Made by a program: the position numbers and the translations under genes
DNA from: Streptomyces sp. SID486
GTDB lineage: Bacteria > Actinomycetota > Actinomycetes > Streptomycetales > Streptomycetaceae
DNA length: 38,148 nt
NCBI RefSeq assembly: GCF_009865385.1
Contig: NZ_WWJT01000474.1
Location: 1-38,148 of the forward strand
Direction of reading: 5' to 3'
Part shown: positions 1-7,980 of the stretch, piece by piece
Layout of the letters: each line of letters begins with the position of its first letter
How positions within the stretch are numbered: the first letter of the stretch is position 1
Notes under the pieces: model-generated
What the model saw: the letters and a program-made list of their open reading frames with translations, nothing else
Databases searched by the model: none
Told to the model about the DNA's origin: nothing

Positions 1-42
1 GTCCCGGGCGGTGGCGCGGGCGCCGCCTGCACCGCTCGGGAC
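1..42 (-). terminator. Strong hairpin downstream of the LATTG surface protein
   Basis: Positions 1-13 pair with 30-42 in a 13-bp stem (GTCCCG, one G-T wobble, GCGGTG) around a 16-nt GC-rich loop. It begins about 19 nt past the stop codon of the leftward gene ending at 61. There is no U-tract, which is common for actinobacterial terminators. The left side may be cut by the window edge. Confidence 0.6.
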
Positions 43-60
43 GACCGGGCCGGCCCAGCG

Positions 61-1746
61 TCAGCCCGCGGACCTGCGGCGTACGACCACGACCAGCACC
101 GCGCCCAGTCCGGCGACGAGGACCGCGGCGCCGCCCAGGAACAGGATTCCGCCGGTGCCGGTCGTCGCGAGACCACCGCCGGACGTGCCACCGGCGGAGG
201 ACGAGTCGCCGTCACCGGTCACGCCGGTGGAGCCGGACGTGTCGCCGCCCGCGGTGCCGGGGCCGGCCGTGGGCGTGCCCGAGGCGCTGGGGACGGGTTC
301 GGCCGACGGGTCGCCGGAGGATCCTTCCGTGGTCCCGCCGCCGTCGGTGGCGTTGAGGACGATCCACGCCGTGTTGTTGTCCTGGTCGGGCTCACCGGGG
401 TAGTCGAAGGGCTGCATCCTGATCTTGCCCTTGGCGTTCTCCACGGCCTTGTCGATGCGCAGCTCGAACGGGAAGGTGAGCCGTGCGTCTTCCAGGACCG
501 GAGTGCGCACCTGGCACCCGTAGCCCTCCGAGCCGTCGTCGAGGCGGGCCGGCCGGCAGTCGTCGGGGATCCTGGTCGCGGTCGTGCCCGGCGGCATGGA
601 GACCTCGATGAGCATCGGGTCGTCGTCCGGCGGTTCGAGCCCCCGGACCCAGGCGGGGCCGAGGTTGCGGAAGCCGACGTCCACCGCGACCTTGTCGCCC
701 GCCGCGCCCCGTGCCGAGTCGCCGGTGATCAGGATGTCGTAGGAGTTGTCCGAGGGCAGCCATGTCGTGCCCTTGCTCGAATAGCCGCCCGAGGGCGTGG
801 CCGGGAGTCTCCTCAGGGTCATCGGCGCGCCGGTGCCGGGGGTGTATCCGCCGGTCGCCCGGAGGGCCTTCGCCCGCTGGGCGTCGGCCGGGGCGAAGCT
901 GTAGGTGAACAGGTCGTTCAGCGCGAACGCGGCGGTCTTCACCTTCAGAGGCTCCGTCACCTCGTAGGCCGCGCCCGCCTCGTAGGTGCCGGAGAAGGTG
1001 CAGATCGCGTCGGTTCCCTGGCCCTGCAGGGGGCCGTCGGTGGTGTGCCGGTAGGCGCAGTTGCCGTAGCTGTCGGGGAAACCGAGCCCGCGTGTGCCCC
1101 GGAAGCGCAGGACGACGCCGTCCGCCGGCGTGCGGCCGGCGTTGCGCAGGCCGAGCGGTGCCTGCCAGGTGCCGCCCACGCCGACGGCCGGCGTGGGCAG
1201 TTCGTGACTCACGATCTTCGAGTCGCTCACCACCACCTGGATGTGCAGGGGCGCGAACGCGACGCCGTCGCCTTCGCCGGTGACCGTGATCTCGCCGAAT
1301 CGCCTCGGCGCGCCGTCGGCGCCGACGTCCAGGCGGATGCCGCCGACCGGATTGGACCTCTCCCCGGCGCGGATCCGGTCGCCCTCGCAGGTGGCGGTCC
1401 AACCGCTCGTGGCGCAGGGGAGTTTCACCTGTGCGACGCCCGCCAGTCCCCCGGCATCGATCCTGATCCTGTAGTGGCCCTGGTGGACCACGGGCACCTC
1501 ACCGTCGTCACCGGGCTCGTCGCTGCCGGGTGCCGCGAGCCGCAGGGTGATCTGCGGCTCCGCGGGGTCACCGTCGTCGCCCTGGAGGGAGAGATCCACG
1601 AGGCTCTCGCCGGTGATCCTCACCGGCAGCGGGTCGCCGTCGGCGGCCAGCGCGGGCATCACGGCACTCGACCCGGCAGCCAGGGCGACGGCCGCCGCGA
1701 GTCCCAGCGTTGCCCGGAAGACGGAGCTGCGGGCGGGACGTCTCAT
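61..1746 (-). CDS. Secreted surface protein with C-terminal LATTG sorting signal
   Basis: 561-residue protein. The ATG at 1746 is chosen over an upstream in-frame start because an AAGGAGG ribosome site lies just before it and a classical signal peptide follows (Arg-rich n-region, Ala/Leu core, ALA|ADG-like cleavage near residue 36). The exported part carries repeated beta-rich, Ig/DUF11-like stretches, then a Gly/Ser/Thr-rich spacer. The C-terminus reads LATTG, a hydrophobic segment of about 25 residues and RRRSAG. That is the layout of a sortase substrate, and LAxTG is the motif known for actinobacterial class E sortases. Covalent attachment to peptidoglycan is therefore likely. No sortase gene is in the window and the ligand or function is unknown. 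A strong hairpin follows the gene. Confidence 0.85.
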   Translation of the reverse strand: MRRPARSSVFRATLGLAAAVALAAGSSAVMPALAADGDPLPVRITGESLVDLSLQGDDGDPAEPQITLRLAAPGSDEPGDDGEVPVVHQGHYRIRIDAGGLAGVAQVKLPCATSGWTATCEGDRIRAGERSNPVGGIRLDVGADGAPRRFGEITVTGEGDGVAFAPLHIQVVVSDSKIVSHELPTPAVGVGGTWQAPLGLRNAGRTPADGVVLRFRGTRGLGFPDSYGNCAYRHTTDGPLQGQGTDAICTFSGTYEAGAAYEVTEPLKVKTAAFALNDLFTYSFAPADAQRAKALRATGGYTPGTGAPMTLRRLPATPSGGYSSKGTTWLPSDNSYDILITGDSARGAAGDKVAVDVGFRNLGPAWVRGLEPPDDDPMLIEVSMPPGTTATRIPDDCRPARLDDGSEGYGCQVRTPVLEDARLTFPFELRIDKAVENAKGKIRMQPFDYPGEPDQDNNTAWIVLNATDGGGTTEGSSGDPSAEPVPSASGTPTAGPGTAGGDTSGSTGVTGDGDSSSAGGTSGGGLATTGTGGILFLGGAAVLVAGLGAVLVVVVRRRSAG

Positions 1747-2220
1747 CGACGCCTCCTTGTCGCACGAAGGAGTTGGACGGAGTGCTGCGTGACCGAGCAC
1801 TCACCCGTCGGACAAGCGGGGAGCTTCCTTCGTTGCCCGTGGAAGCATCACAGAGCCGTCACGGAGGGCCGTCCCCACGCGGACTTGCCCGGCCGGGCCG
1901 ACGCGCGGCCGGACGTCGTCGGGACGCGGCCGGGACACGGTCGCCTGCCGTCGTACGGCACCGGGGCCCGCACACTCCCGCCATCTCCGCCCACCGGAAG
2001 GTGACTTGAGCGTCACGGGCACACAACCCGCCTGTCGGCGAGGGGTGTCCACCTCGTCCACCGTGCCGCCACGGCCGTCGCCGCCTGCCACCCGGTGAGC
2101 CGGCCGGGCGGCCCCGCGGGGGGGGCCGGGACCACCGCCTCCGGCGTGGCCGTGCGAGGCCCGGACCCTGCCGCCATGCTGGAGAGGAGGGGGGCGTGCC
2201 GACGGAGGAAGTGGTGGACG
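1747..2220. other. Divergent intergenic region, no gene seen
   Basis: About 470 bp between the leftward surface-protein gene and the rightward ferredoxin gene, so it must hold both promoters. I saw no convincing -35/-10 pair, no long palindrome and no coding-like frame. Open frames crossing it lack ribosome sites and have out-of-phase composition. Confidence 0.5.
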
Positions 2221-2430
2221 ATGCAGACCGTTGTCGACCTCACACGCTGCCAGGGCTACGCACAGTGCGTGTTCCTCGCCCCCGCTGTGTTCGAGCTGCA
2301 CGGCGAGGAGGGGCTGCTGTACGCCACGGCCGTCCCCGACGACCAGGTGGAGCGCGTGCGCCAGGCCGCGGCGGCGTGCCCGGTGCAGGCCATTCTCCTC
2401 GGGGAAGAGGTGAGCGGCGGTGCCCGATGA
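2221..2430 (+). CDS. [3Fe-4S]-type ferredoxin, P450 redox partner
   Basis: 69-residue ferredoxin. Cysteines at residues 10 and 16 (CQGYAQC) plus C53 in an ACP motif give the C-x5-C...CP pattern of small actinobacterial [3Fe-4S] ferredoxins that feed electrons to cytochromes P450. The APAVFEL stretch after the second Cys is also typical. The ATG at 2221 follows a GGAGGAA ribosome site; longer in-frame starts would add an Arg-rich, non-homologous leader. The stop overlaps the start of the reductase gene by 11 bp, so the two are translationally coupled. It probably carries electrons from the reductase (2420-3787) to the P450 (3812-4996). Confidence 0.93.
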   Translation: MQTVVDLTRCQGYAQCVFLAPAVFELHGEEGLLYATAVPDDQVERVRQAAAACPVQAILLGEEVSGGAR

Positions 2431-3787
2431 CCTCAAGGGCGGCCGGATCGTCGTCGTCGGCGCGTCGCTGGCCGGACTGAGAGCGGCGGAGGCGCTGCGC
2501 GAGGAAGGCTTCACCGGCTCGCTGACCGTGGTCGGGGACGAACCCCACCCGCCCTACGACCGGCCGCCGCTGTCCAAACAGGTACTGCTCGGGCAGGCGA
2601 CGGCGGACACCACCGGGCTGCCGATGCGCCGGGACCCGGACGCCGAGTGGCGTCTGGGCGTCCGCGCCACCGGTGTGGACCTGCTGGCGAAACAGGTGCT
2701 GCTGGAGGACGGCGGGTCACTGCCGTACGACCGGCTGCTCATCACCACCGGCACCCGGGCCCGCCCCTGGCCCGACCCGGACGAGGCCGGCCTGGACGGC
2801 GTCTTCACCCTGCGCACCCGCGAGGACGCCGGTGGGCTGGCCGAGCGGCTGGCCGCCGGACCAGAACGGGTCCTGGTGATCGGCGGCGGCTTCACCGGCT
2901 CGGAGATCGCCTCCGCCTGCCGGGAGCTGGGCCTCGACGTCACCGTCGCCGAACGCGGACCGGCTCCGCTGGTGGGCGCCCTCGGCGGCACCCTGTCGAA
3001 GCTGGCCGCCGTCATGCAGCGCAACAACGGGGTGGACCTGCGCACGGGGGTGACGGTGACCGCCCTGCAGGGGAACGGCAGCTTCACCGGCGCGCAGCTG
3101 TCCGACGGCAGCCGCGTCGACGCCGACGTGTGCGTGGTGGCGCTGGGCGCGGTCCGCAATGTCGAGTGGCTGGCCGAGTCGGGCCTGGCGGCGGGCCCGC
3201 GCGGGATCGCCTGTGACGCCGGCTGCCGCGCCTTCACCATGTACGGGATCGTCACCGACGACGTCTTCGTGGCCGGCGACGTCTCCCGGTTCCCGCACCC
3301 GCTGTTCGGCTACCAGATGCTGTCCCTGGAGCACTGGGGCAACGCGGTCGAACAGGCCGAGGTGGCGGCCCACAACATGGTCAGCCCCGGGCCGTTGCAG
3401 CGTCCACACCTGGCCATTCCCACGTTCTGGTCGACCCAGTTCGGACTCAACATCAAGTCCGTCGGCGTGCCCACCTACTCCGACCACGTCGTCATCGCCC
3501 AGGGTTCCCTGGAGGCACGCCGCCTGGCCATGGTCTACGGCTACCAGGGGCGGGTCACCGCGGCGGTCACCGTCGACATGGCCAAGTCGCTGGACTACTA
3601 CCGGCACCTGATCGAGACCGCCGCTCCGTTCCCGCCCCCGCCCGGCGCGGCCGACCGGGCGATCGCGGCCGACGTCCCGGTCCCCTCCGAAGTGCCGGAC
3701 CCCTCCGTGCTCTCCCACGGCCCCACCGTGGCGCTCACCGGATACCTGCCCGACCGCCGGCTCGCCGTGGTGCCGCCCACCCGCTGA
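2420..3787 (+). CDS. FAD-dependent ferredoxin reductase
   Basis: 455-residue NAD(P)H:ferredoxin reductase of the putidaredoxin-reductase type. An N-terminal dinucleotide fold (VVVGASLAGLRAAEALR, about residues 10-26) binds FAD. A PPYDRPPLSK motif follows, then a second Rossmann motif near residue 153 (VIGGGFTGSEIASACRELG) for NAD(P)H, and a FAD-contacting VFVAGDVSRFP near residue 282. The start is GTG, within the end of the ferredoxin gene; a nearby ATG is out of frame. The tail is some 40 residues longer than usual (Pro/Ala-rich, no known motif). Set between a ferredoxin and a P450, it is the expected first member of a class I P450 electron chain. Confidence 0.93.
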   Translation: MPDDLKGGRIVVVGASLAGLRAAEALREEGFTGSLTVVGDEPHPPYDRPPLSKQVLLGQATADTTGLPMRRDPDAEWRLGVRATGVDLLAKQVLLEDGGSLPYDRLLITTGTRARPWPDPDEAGLDGVFTLRTREDAGGLAERLAAGPERVLVIGGGFTGSEIASACRELGLDVTVAERGPAPLVGALGGTLSKLAAVMQRNNGVDLRTGVTVTALQGNGSFTGAQLSDGSRVDADVCVVALGAVRNVEWLAESGLAAGPRGIACDAGCRAFTMYGIVTDDVFVAGDVSRFPHPLFGYQMLSLEHWGNAVEQAEVAAHNMVSPGPLQRPHLAIPTFWSTQFGLNIKSVGVPTYSDHVVIAQGSLEARRLAMVYGYQGRVTAAVTVDMAKSLDYYRHLIETAAPFPPPPGAADRAIAADVPVPSEVPDPSVLSHGPTVALTGYLPDRRLAVVPPTR

Positions 3788-3811
3788 TCCCCCCACGACG
3801 AGGAACCGATC

Positions 3812-4996
3812 ATGGACTCCGAGACCCTGCTGGCACGCATCACCGACTACGCGAGCCGCCCCGACCCCTACCCGCTGTACAGGGAGCTGCGGGAGACCGG
3901 TCCCGTGGTCCGGCAGGCGGACGGCAGCTGGCTGGTCGGCACCTACTACGAGGTCGCCGCCCTGCTCCATGACCCGCGGATGAGTGCCGATCCCCGGATC
4001 CGCACCGAGGCGACGGTCAAGCCGCCGTTCCTGCGGCTCGACGATCCCGAGCACCACAGACTGCGCACCCTGGCCATGCGGCCCTTCGGGCCCCCGCACA
4101 GCCCGGCACGGATCGACGCCATGCGCGGCGAGATCGACCGGATCACCCGGGAACTGCTGGAGCCCTTCGAGGCGGGCCGGCGGATCGACATCGTCGACGA
4201 CTTCGCCTACCCGCTGCCCGTCACCGTGATCTGCCGCCTGCTCGGCGTGCCCCACGAGGACGAGCCGCTGTTCCGGGCCTGGTCGGACGCCCTGGTCGCA
4301 GCCGCCGACGTCCGGCCCGGCGAGAACACACCCGAGATCCGCGAGGCGGGCGACCGGGCGCGGGTCGAGATGGGCGGCTACCTGGTGGACCTCGCCGAGC
4401 AGCGCCGCGGCAAGCCGAGCGGGGATCTGCTCTCCGCCTTCGTCAACGAACCGGACCCGGACCTGCGCCTCACCCAGGAGGAACTGGCGGAGACCACCAT
4501 CCTGCTGTTCATCGCCGGGCACGAGACGACGGTCAACCTCATCACCAACGGCGTCCTCACCCTCCTGCGCCGGCCCGAGCACCTGGACCGGCTGCGCCGC
4601 GAACCCGAGCTGCTGCCGCGAGCGGTCGAGGAGATGCTGCGCTACGAACCCCCGGTCCACATGCGCGAGCGCGTCCCTCTCACCGCCATCGAGGTCGCCG
4701 GCACCACACTGGACCGGGGCACCCCCGTCATCCTGGTCCTGGCCTCGGGCAACCGCGATCCCCAGCGGTTCACCGACCCCGACCGGTTCGACCCCACCCG
4801 GGCGGACAACCAGCACTTCGGTTTCGGCAGCGGCATCCACCTCTGTTACGGCGCCCCCCTCGCCCGCATCGAGGCGCAGTCCGCGCTCGCCGCGCTGCTG
4901 CCCCGCCTCGGCACCGCCGCCCTGGTCCAGGACCCGCCCCCGTACCGGCAGAACGCCATGCTGCGCGGGCCGCGCCACCTGCCCGTACAGCTGTGA
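3812..4996 (+). CDS. Cytochrome P450 monooxygenase
   Basis: 394-residue bacterial class I P450. It shows the I-helix AGHETT (about residues 234-239) for oxygen activation, the K-helix ExxR in EEMLRYEPP, and the heme loop FGFGSGIHLCYG with the thiolate ligand at C345. Length is normal and no residue is missing. The ATG follows a GAGGAA site, 24 bp after the reductase stop, so it completes a ferredoxin-reductase-P450 operon. The substrate cannot be told from sequence. No biosynthetic gene in this operon points to one, and the isonitrile cluster lies 2 kb away on the other strand. Confidence 0.94.
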   Translation: MDSETLLARITDYASRPDPYPLYRELRETGPVVRQADGSWLVGTYYEVAALLHDPRMSADPRIRTEATVKPPFLRLDDPEHHRLRTLAMRPFGPPHSPARIDAMRGEIDRITRELLEPFEAGRRIDIVDDFAYPLPVTVICRLLGVPHEDEPLFRAWSDALVAAADVRPGENTPEIREAGDRARVEMGGYLVDLAEQRRGKPSGDLLSAFVNEPDPDLRLTQEELAETTILLFIAGHETTVNLITNGVLTLLRRPEHLDRLRREPELLPRAVEEMLRYEPPVHMRERVPLTAIEVAGTTLDRGTPVILVLASGNRDPQRFTDPDRFDPTRADNQHFGFGSGIHLCYGAPLARIEAQSALAALLPRLGTAALVQDPPPYRQNAMLRGPRHLPVQL

Positions 4997-5074
4997 GAAC
5001 ACCTGATCGCGCACCGAAGGACCAACTGCCCCAAAATGGACGCGACGGACGGACGGGCAACCTGCGGAGGCACG

Positions 5075-6172
5075 GTGACGCACGGCAACGCCGAGAGTGA
5101 CGAGGAGCCCATCGAGGAGGGCGGCGAGTACGACGGCGACGATGCCGGTGCGTACGCGGACGAGTACGCCGAGCCCGGGCCGTACGACGAAGAGCCCGGG
5201 CCGTACGACGAGGAGCCGTACGAAGGCGCGGTGGCCGGGGGCCGGCTCGCGGCGGACGGGGCACCCGACGTCTATCTCGACGTCCCCGTGCTGAAGGTCG
5301 ACGAGATCGATCTGGACGTCGAGGATCTGCGCGCGCATGTCTCGTTGCAGGCCGAGGTGCTCGACCTGCTGAAACTGAACGTGGGCGCCGACGTGTCGCT
5401 CGGACGGGTGCATCTGGGCATCTCGGGGGTGGAGGCACAGGCCCAGCTCAAGGTGCGTCTCGACAACGTCGCGCTGATCATCGACCGGGTGCTGACCACG
5501 CTCGACCGCAACCCGGAGATCCTGCACGAGCTGGCGCGGGGTGTCGGGTCCGCCGTCCAGGACGTCGGTGGCGGGGCCCGGCACGCCATCGGCGAACTGG
5601 GCACGGGTGCCGGCCGGGCCGTCCAGGACGTCGGCTCGGGCGCGGGGGCGGCCGTGCAGGACGTGGGCCGGGGCGCGGCGACGGCCGTAAAGGACGTCGG
5701 GCGGGGTGCCGGAGGTGCCGTGCAGGACGTCGGGCGGGGTGCCCGGAGCGTCGTGGAGGACGTCGGCGGTGGCGTCGGCTCCGTGGCGGAGGACGTCGGC
5801 CGGGGTGCCGGGAGCGTCGTGGAGGACGTCGGCGGGGAGGCGGGCCGGGTTGTCGGGCGGGCCGGCGAGGAGGTCACCGATGCCGCCGGGAGCGTGACCG
5901 AGGGGGCTTCGGACGTGGCGGAAGCGGCAGGTGGGACGGTACGCGAGGGGAGCCGAGCGGTCACCGGCACCCCGGCCTCGGCGGCCCGTACCGCACGCCG
6001 GGCGGGGGCGGCCGGACGCGGTGCTGCGCGTGCGGCCACGGACGAGGGCGGGGACCGGGCCGTCCGGAAGCAGAGCGGCACCCGCACCCGCCGGGTCCGC
6101 GCGGAGGACGGCAAACTGCCGCCCCGGCCCGGTCGCCGCCGTACCGCCGGGGAGCGTGAGGAGCCGCCCTGA
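5075..6172 (+). CDS. Acidic protein with ten 11-residue repeats, function unknown
   Basis: About 365 residues. I prefer GTG 5075 because GGAGG ends 4 nt upstream; an ATG at 5036 would add 13 residues. Order: acidic N-terminus with Pro-Tyr-Asp-Glu repeats; a block of about 95 residues (VYLDVPVLKVDEIDLDVEDL onward) that looks like a genuine conserved domain of alternating hydrophobic residues; ten 11-residue units (consensus GAGxAVQDVGR) at 5540-5869; then a very basic Ala/Arg/Thr tail. Eleven-residue repeats with this spacing form amphipathic helices in LEA proteins and apolipoproteins, so membrane, lipid-droplet or desiccation-linked binding is possible but unproven. I do not recognise the family. 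Confidence 0.8.
   Translation: MTHGNAESDEEPIEEGGEYDGDDAGAYADEYAEPGPYDEEPGPYDEEPYEGAVAGGRLAADGAPDVYLDVPVLKVDEIDLDVEDLRAHVSLQAEVLDLLKLNVGADVSLGRVHLGISGVEAQAQLKVRLDNVALIIDRVLTTLDRNPEILHELARGVGSAVQDVGGGARHAIGELGTGAGRAVQDVGSGAGAAVQDVGRGAATAVKDVGRGAGGAVQDVGRGARSVVEDVGGGVGSVAEDVGRGAGSVVEDVGGEAGRVVGRAGEEVTDAAGSVTEGASDVAEAAGGTVREGSRAVTGTPASAARTARRAGAAGRGAARAATDEGGDRAVRKQSGTRTRRVRAEDGKLPPRPGRRRTAGEREEPP
5540..5869 (+). repeat. Ten 33-bp in-frame repeats (11 residues each)
   Basis: Tandem units encoding GVGSAVQDVGG, GARHAIGELGT, GAGRAVQDVGS, GAGAAVQDVGR and six relatives. Hydrophobic positions recur every 3-4 residues, as expected for an 11/3 amphipathic helix. The acidic residue before VG is kept in eight units; the second has E-L-G and the last diverges. 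Confidence 0.85.
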
Positions 6173-6200
6173 ACGGGCGTCGAGGAGGCGCCTGGCCCGT
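6173..6200 (+). terminator. Candidate terminator after the 11-mer repeat protein
   Basis: ACGGGC (6173-6178) pairs with GCCCGT (6195-6200) directly after the stop codon. The 16-nt loop contains a further self-complementary AGGCGCCT. There is no U-tract. Confidence 0.4.
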
Positions 6201-6304
6201 CGTGGGACATCTCGTTCGGGGCGATGGTCCGCGCCGACCGTCTGCGTTTCGCGGCGGAACCCCGCACCGCCGTCCGGTTCCCCGGCGGCGGGAGGCGGCA
6301 CTCC

Positions 6305-6508
6305 ATGAGCCACAGCGACCGGACCCACCTGCCCGACGAGGTCGAACCGGGCGCCGACTACCAGGACGTCACCGTTGCCTACCGTCTCGCGACCCGGCTC
6401 CTGTGGGAGGGCCCGGGAAGCCGGACACAGCGGCGGCGACCACCGCCGCGGTCGCCGGATCGTCGTGGTGTCACGGTCCCTGCCCCGCCGCGCGACCAGG
6501 CCACGTGA
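6305..6508 (+). pseudogene. Possible gene remnant or small protein
   Basis: An ATG at 6305 has GGGAGG about 12 nt upstream. The first 38 or so codons have strongly coding third positions and a normal composition (MSHSDRTHLPDEV..., VAYRLATRLLWEGP). After that the frame turns into Arg/Pro-rich sequence and runs into the tandem repeat at 6494. This suggests a gene truncated by repeat expansion or a frameshift, or a short real protein with a noncoding tail. No family recognised. Confidence 0.3.
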
Positions 6509-6624
6509 GGCCGCGCCGGACCCACTCCCGCCGCCCGCATGACCAGGCCACGAGGCCGCGCCGGACCCGCTCCCGCCGCACGACCAGGCCACGTGAGGCC
6601 GCGCCGGGCCCGCTGCCGCCGCAT
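6494..6624. repeat. Three tandem copies of a 41-47 bp repeat
   Basis: GACCAGGCCACGTGAGGCC-type units start at 6494, 6541 and 6582. They share a GACCAGGCCACG core and a CCGCGCCGG(A/G)CCC block. They sit between convergent genes and hold no coding-like frame. Confidence 0.8.
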
Positions 6625-6655
6625 GGCCGGTGGCGAGCGGGTGGGCGGAACTCGG

Positions 6656-7081
6656 TCAGCTGGTCGCCGCGGCCCGCACCACTGCCGGGTCCTCACCGGT
6701 GAGTTCGGCGATGCGGTGCGGCGCGACGCCCGCGGCCAGGGCACGGGTGAGCAGCTCGTCGCGTCCCTCGGCGCAGTCCCGGTAGGCGAGCAGTTCGCCC
6801 TCGATCCCCACCAGCGCCTTCGGAGCCGTCCCGTGACGCAGCCGGCTCAACTCCTCCTCGCCCAACGGGACCGGCAGCCGTTCCGCATCCGCCTCGATGG
6901 CCCCGGTCTCCTCGGGGGGCATCAGCCGCAGTCGCGGGGACAGCGCCGACACGCCCTGGGCGTCGAGCCAGGCGCGCACCGCGGGCGTCTCCATGCAGGC
7001 GAGGGGCCCCACCTCGGCCGGTGGCACCCCGATCCGCTCCGCGGGATCGTCCACGAGAAACAGGTAAGCGTCGTCGGTCAT
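6656..7081 (-). CDS. Conserved-looking small cytoplasmic protein, function unknown
   Basis: 141 residues, soluble, acidic, no signal peptide or membrane segment. The ATG at 7081 follows a GAGGAG site. It begins MTDDAYLFLVDDPAERIGV and ends with a short helical part (HRIAELTGEDPAVVRAAA) that resembles a small HTH or helical hairpin. I believe I have seen close relatives annotated as a DUF in Streptomyces but cannot name the number with certainty. It is 110 bp downstream of the importer ATPase gene on the same strand, so read-through from that operon is possible. Confidence 0.75.
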   Translation of the reverse strand: MTDDAYLFLVDDPAERIGVPPAEVGPLACMETPAVRAWLDAQGVSALSPRLRLMPPEETGAIEADAERLPVPLGEEELSRLRHGTAPKALVGIEGELLAYRDCAEGRDELLTRALAAGVAPHRIAELTGEDPAVVRAAATS

Positions 7082-7191
7082 GGCTGTCTCCTCGTCACAC
7101 CTTGTCGGCCGTTCGCCGTCCCTTTACCCCGTTTGCGTCCGCATAGCGCACACTGTCTCACGGTGGCGGTAACCATGGCCCCGGCCGGGCG

Positions 7192-7977
7192 TCAGCCCGT
7201 GATCCCGGTGAGGGGCCGAGCCGCGTAGATGATCCGGACGACGCCGTCGGCGTGGCGCTCGGCATGGGCGTGTACGCCGAAGACGTGGGCCAGGAGCCGT
7301 GGGGACAGGACGTCCAGGACCGGGCCGGCCGTCACCACGGCCCCTTCGTGCAGGACGACCAGGTGGTCGCAGAGGCGGGCCGCCAGGTCGAGGTCGTGGA
7401 GGACCGCGAGGGTGGTCACGCCGGTGGCCCGGATCAGGTCCAGCAGTTCGAATCGGGCGCGGATGTCGAGGTGGTTGGTCAGCTCGTCGAGCACGAGCAG
7501 TCGGGGGTTCTGCGCCAGGGCCCGCGCCAGCAGTACGCGTTGGCGTTCCCCGCCGGACAGGGACGCGAAGTCCCGGTCCGCGTACGGTCGTACGCCGCAG
7601 CGGTCGATGGCCTCGGCCACGGCCCGGTGGTCCTCGGCGCCGTCCCGCCCCAGCAGGCCGTGGTGGGGGGCGCGACCGAGCGCGACGATCTCGGTGACGG
7701 TCAGGCCGGAGGTGTCGCCGGTGGTGTCCTGCAGGACGGCGGCGGTGCGGCGGGCCGCCGCTCGCGGGGACAGGGCCCACACGTCATGCTCGCCGACCCG
7801 GACCACCCCCGCGGCGGGGCGGAGCGAGCGGTACACGGCCCGCAACAGGGTGGACTTGCCGCTGCCGTTGGGGCCGACGAGGCCGACGATGTCCCCCGGG
7901 TGCGCCCGCAGGCTCACACCGCGGAGGATCGGGTTGCGGTCCAGGGTGACGTGGAGGCCGTCGACGGTGAGTTCCAT
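7192..7977 (-). CDS. ABC importer ATPase, FecE/FhuC type
   Basis: 261-residue nucleotide-binding subunit. Walker A is GPNGSGKST (about residues 35-43), signature LSGGERQR, Walker B LLVLDELTNHLD and switch His in LAVLHDLDLAARL. The usual DEPTNHLD is DELTNHLD here, a mild change that keeps the catalytic Glu. It begins 3 bp after the permease stop, so the two are coupled. With the lipoprotein (9009-10046) and permease it forms a complete type II importer of the siderophore/heme/cobalamin class. Next to an isonitrile lipopeptide cluster the likely cargo is a metal-isonitrile complex, but that is inference. Confidence 0.93.
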   Translation of the reverse strand: MELTVDGLHVTLDRNPILRGVSLRAHPGDIVGLVGPNGSGKSTLLRAVYRSLRPAAGVVRVGEHDVWALSPRAAARRTAAVLQDTTGDTSGLTVTEIVALGRAPHHGLLGRDGAEDHRAVAEAIDRCGVRPYADRDFASLSGGERQRVLLARALAQNPRLLVLDELTNHLDIRARFELLDLIRATGVTTLAVLHDLDLAARLCDHLVVLHEGAVVTAGPVLDVLSPRLLAHVFGVHAHAERHADGVVRIIYAARPLTGITG

Positions 7978-7980
7978 GCT

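Noticed and set aside
2717..6592. Very long open frame on the minus strand (1291 codons)
   Set aside because: It lies antisense to the reductase, P450 and repeat-protein genes, has no ribosome site or recognisable domain, and its composition is what high-GC third positions produce on the opposite strand.
6494..6624. Tandem arrays as possible CRISPR
   Set aside because: Here and at the other arrays the units are directly adjacent with no unique spacers, too few copies, and no cas genes.
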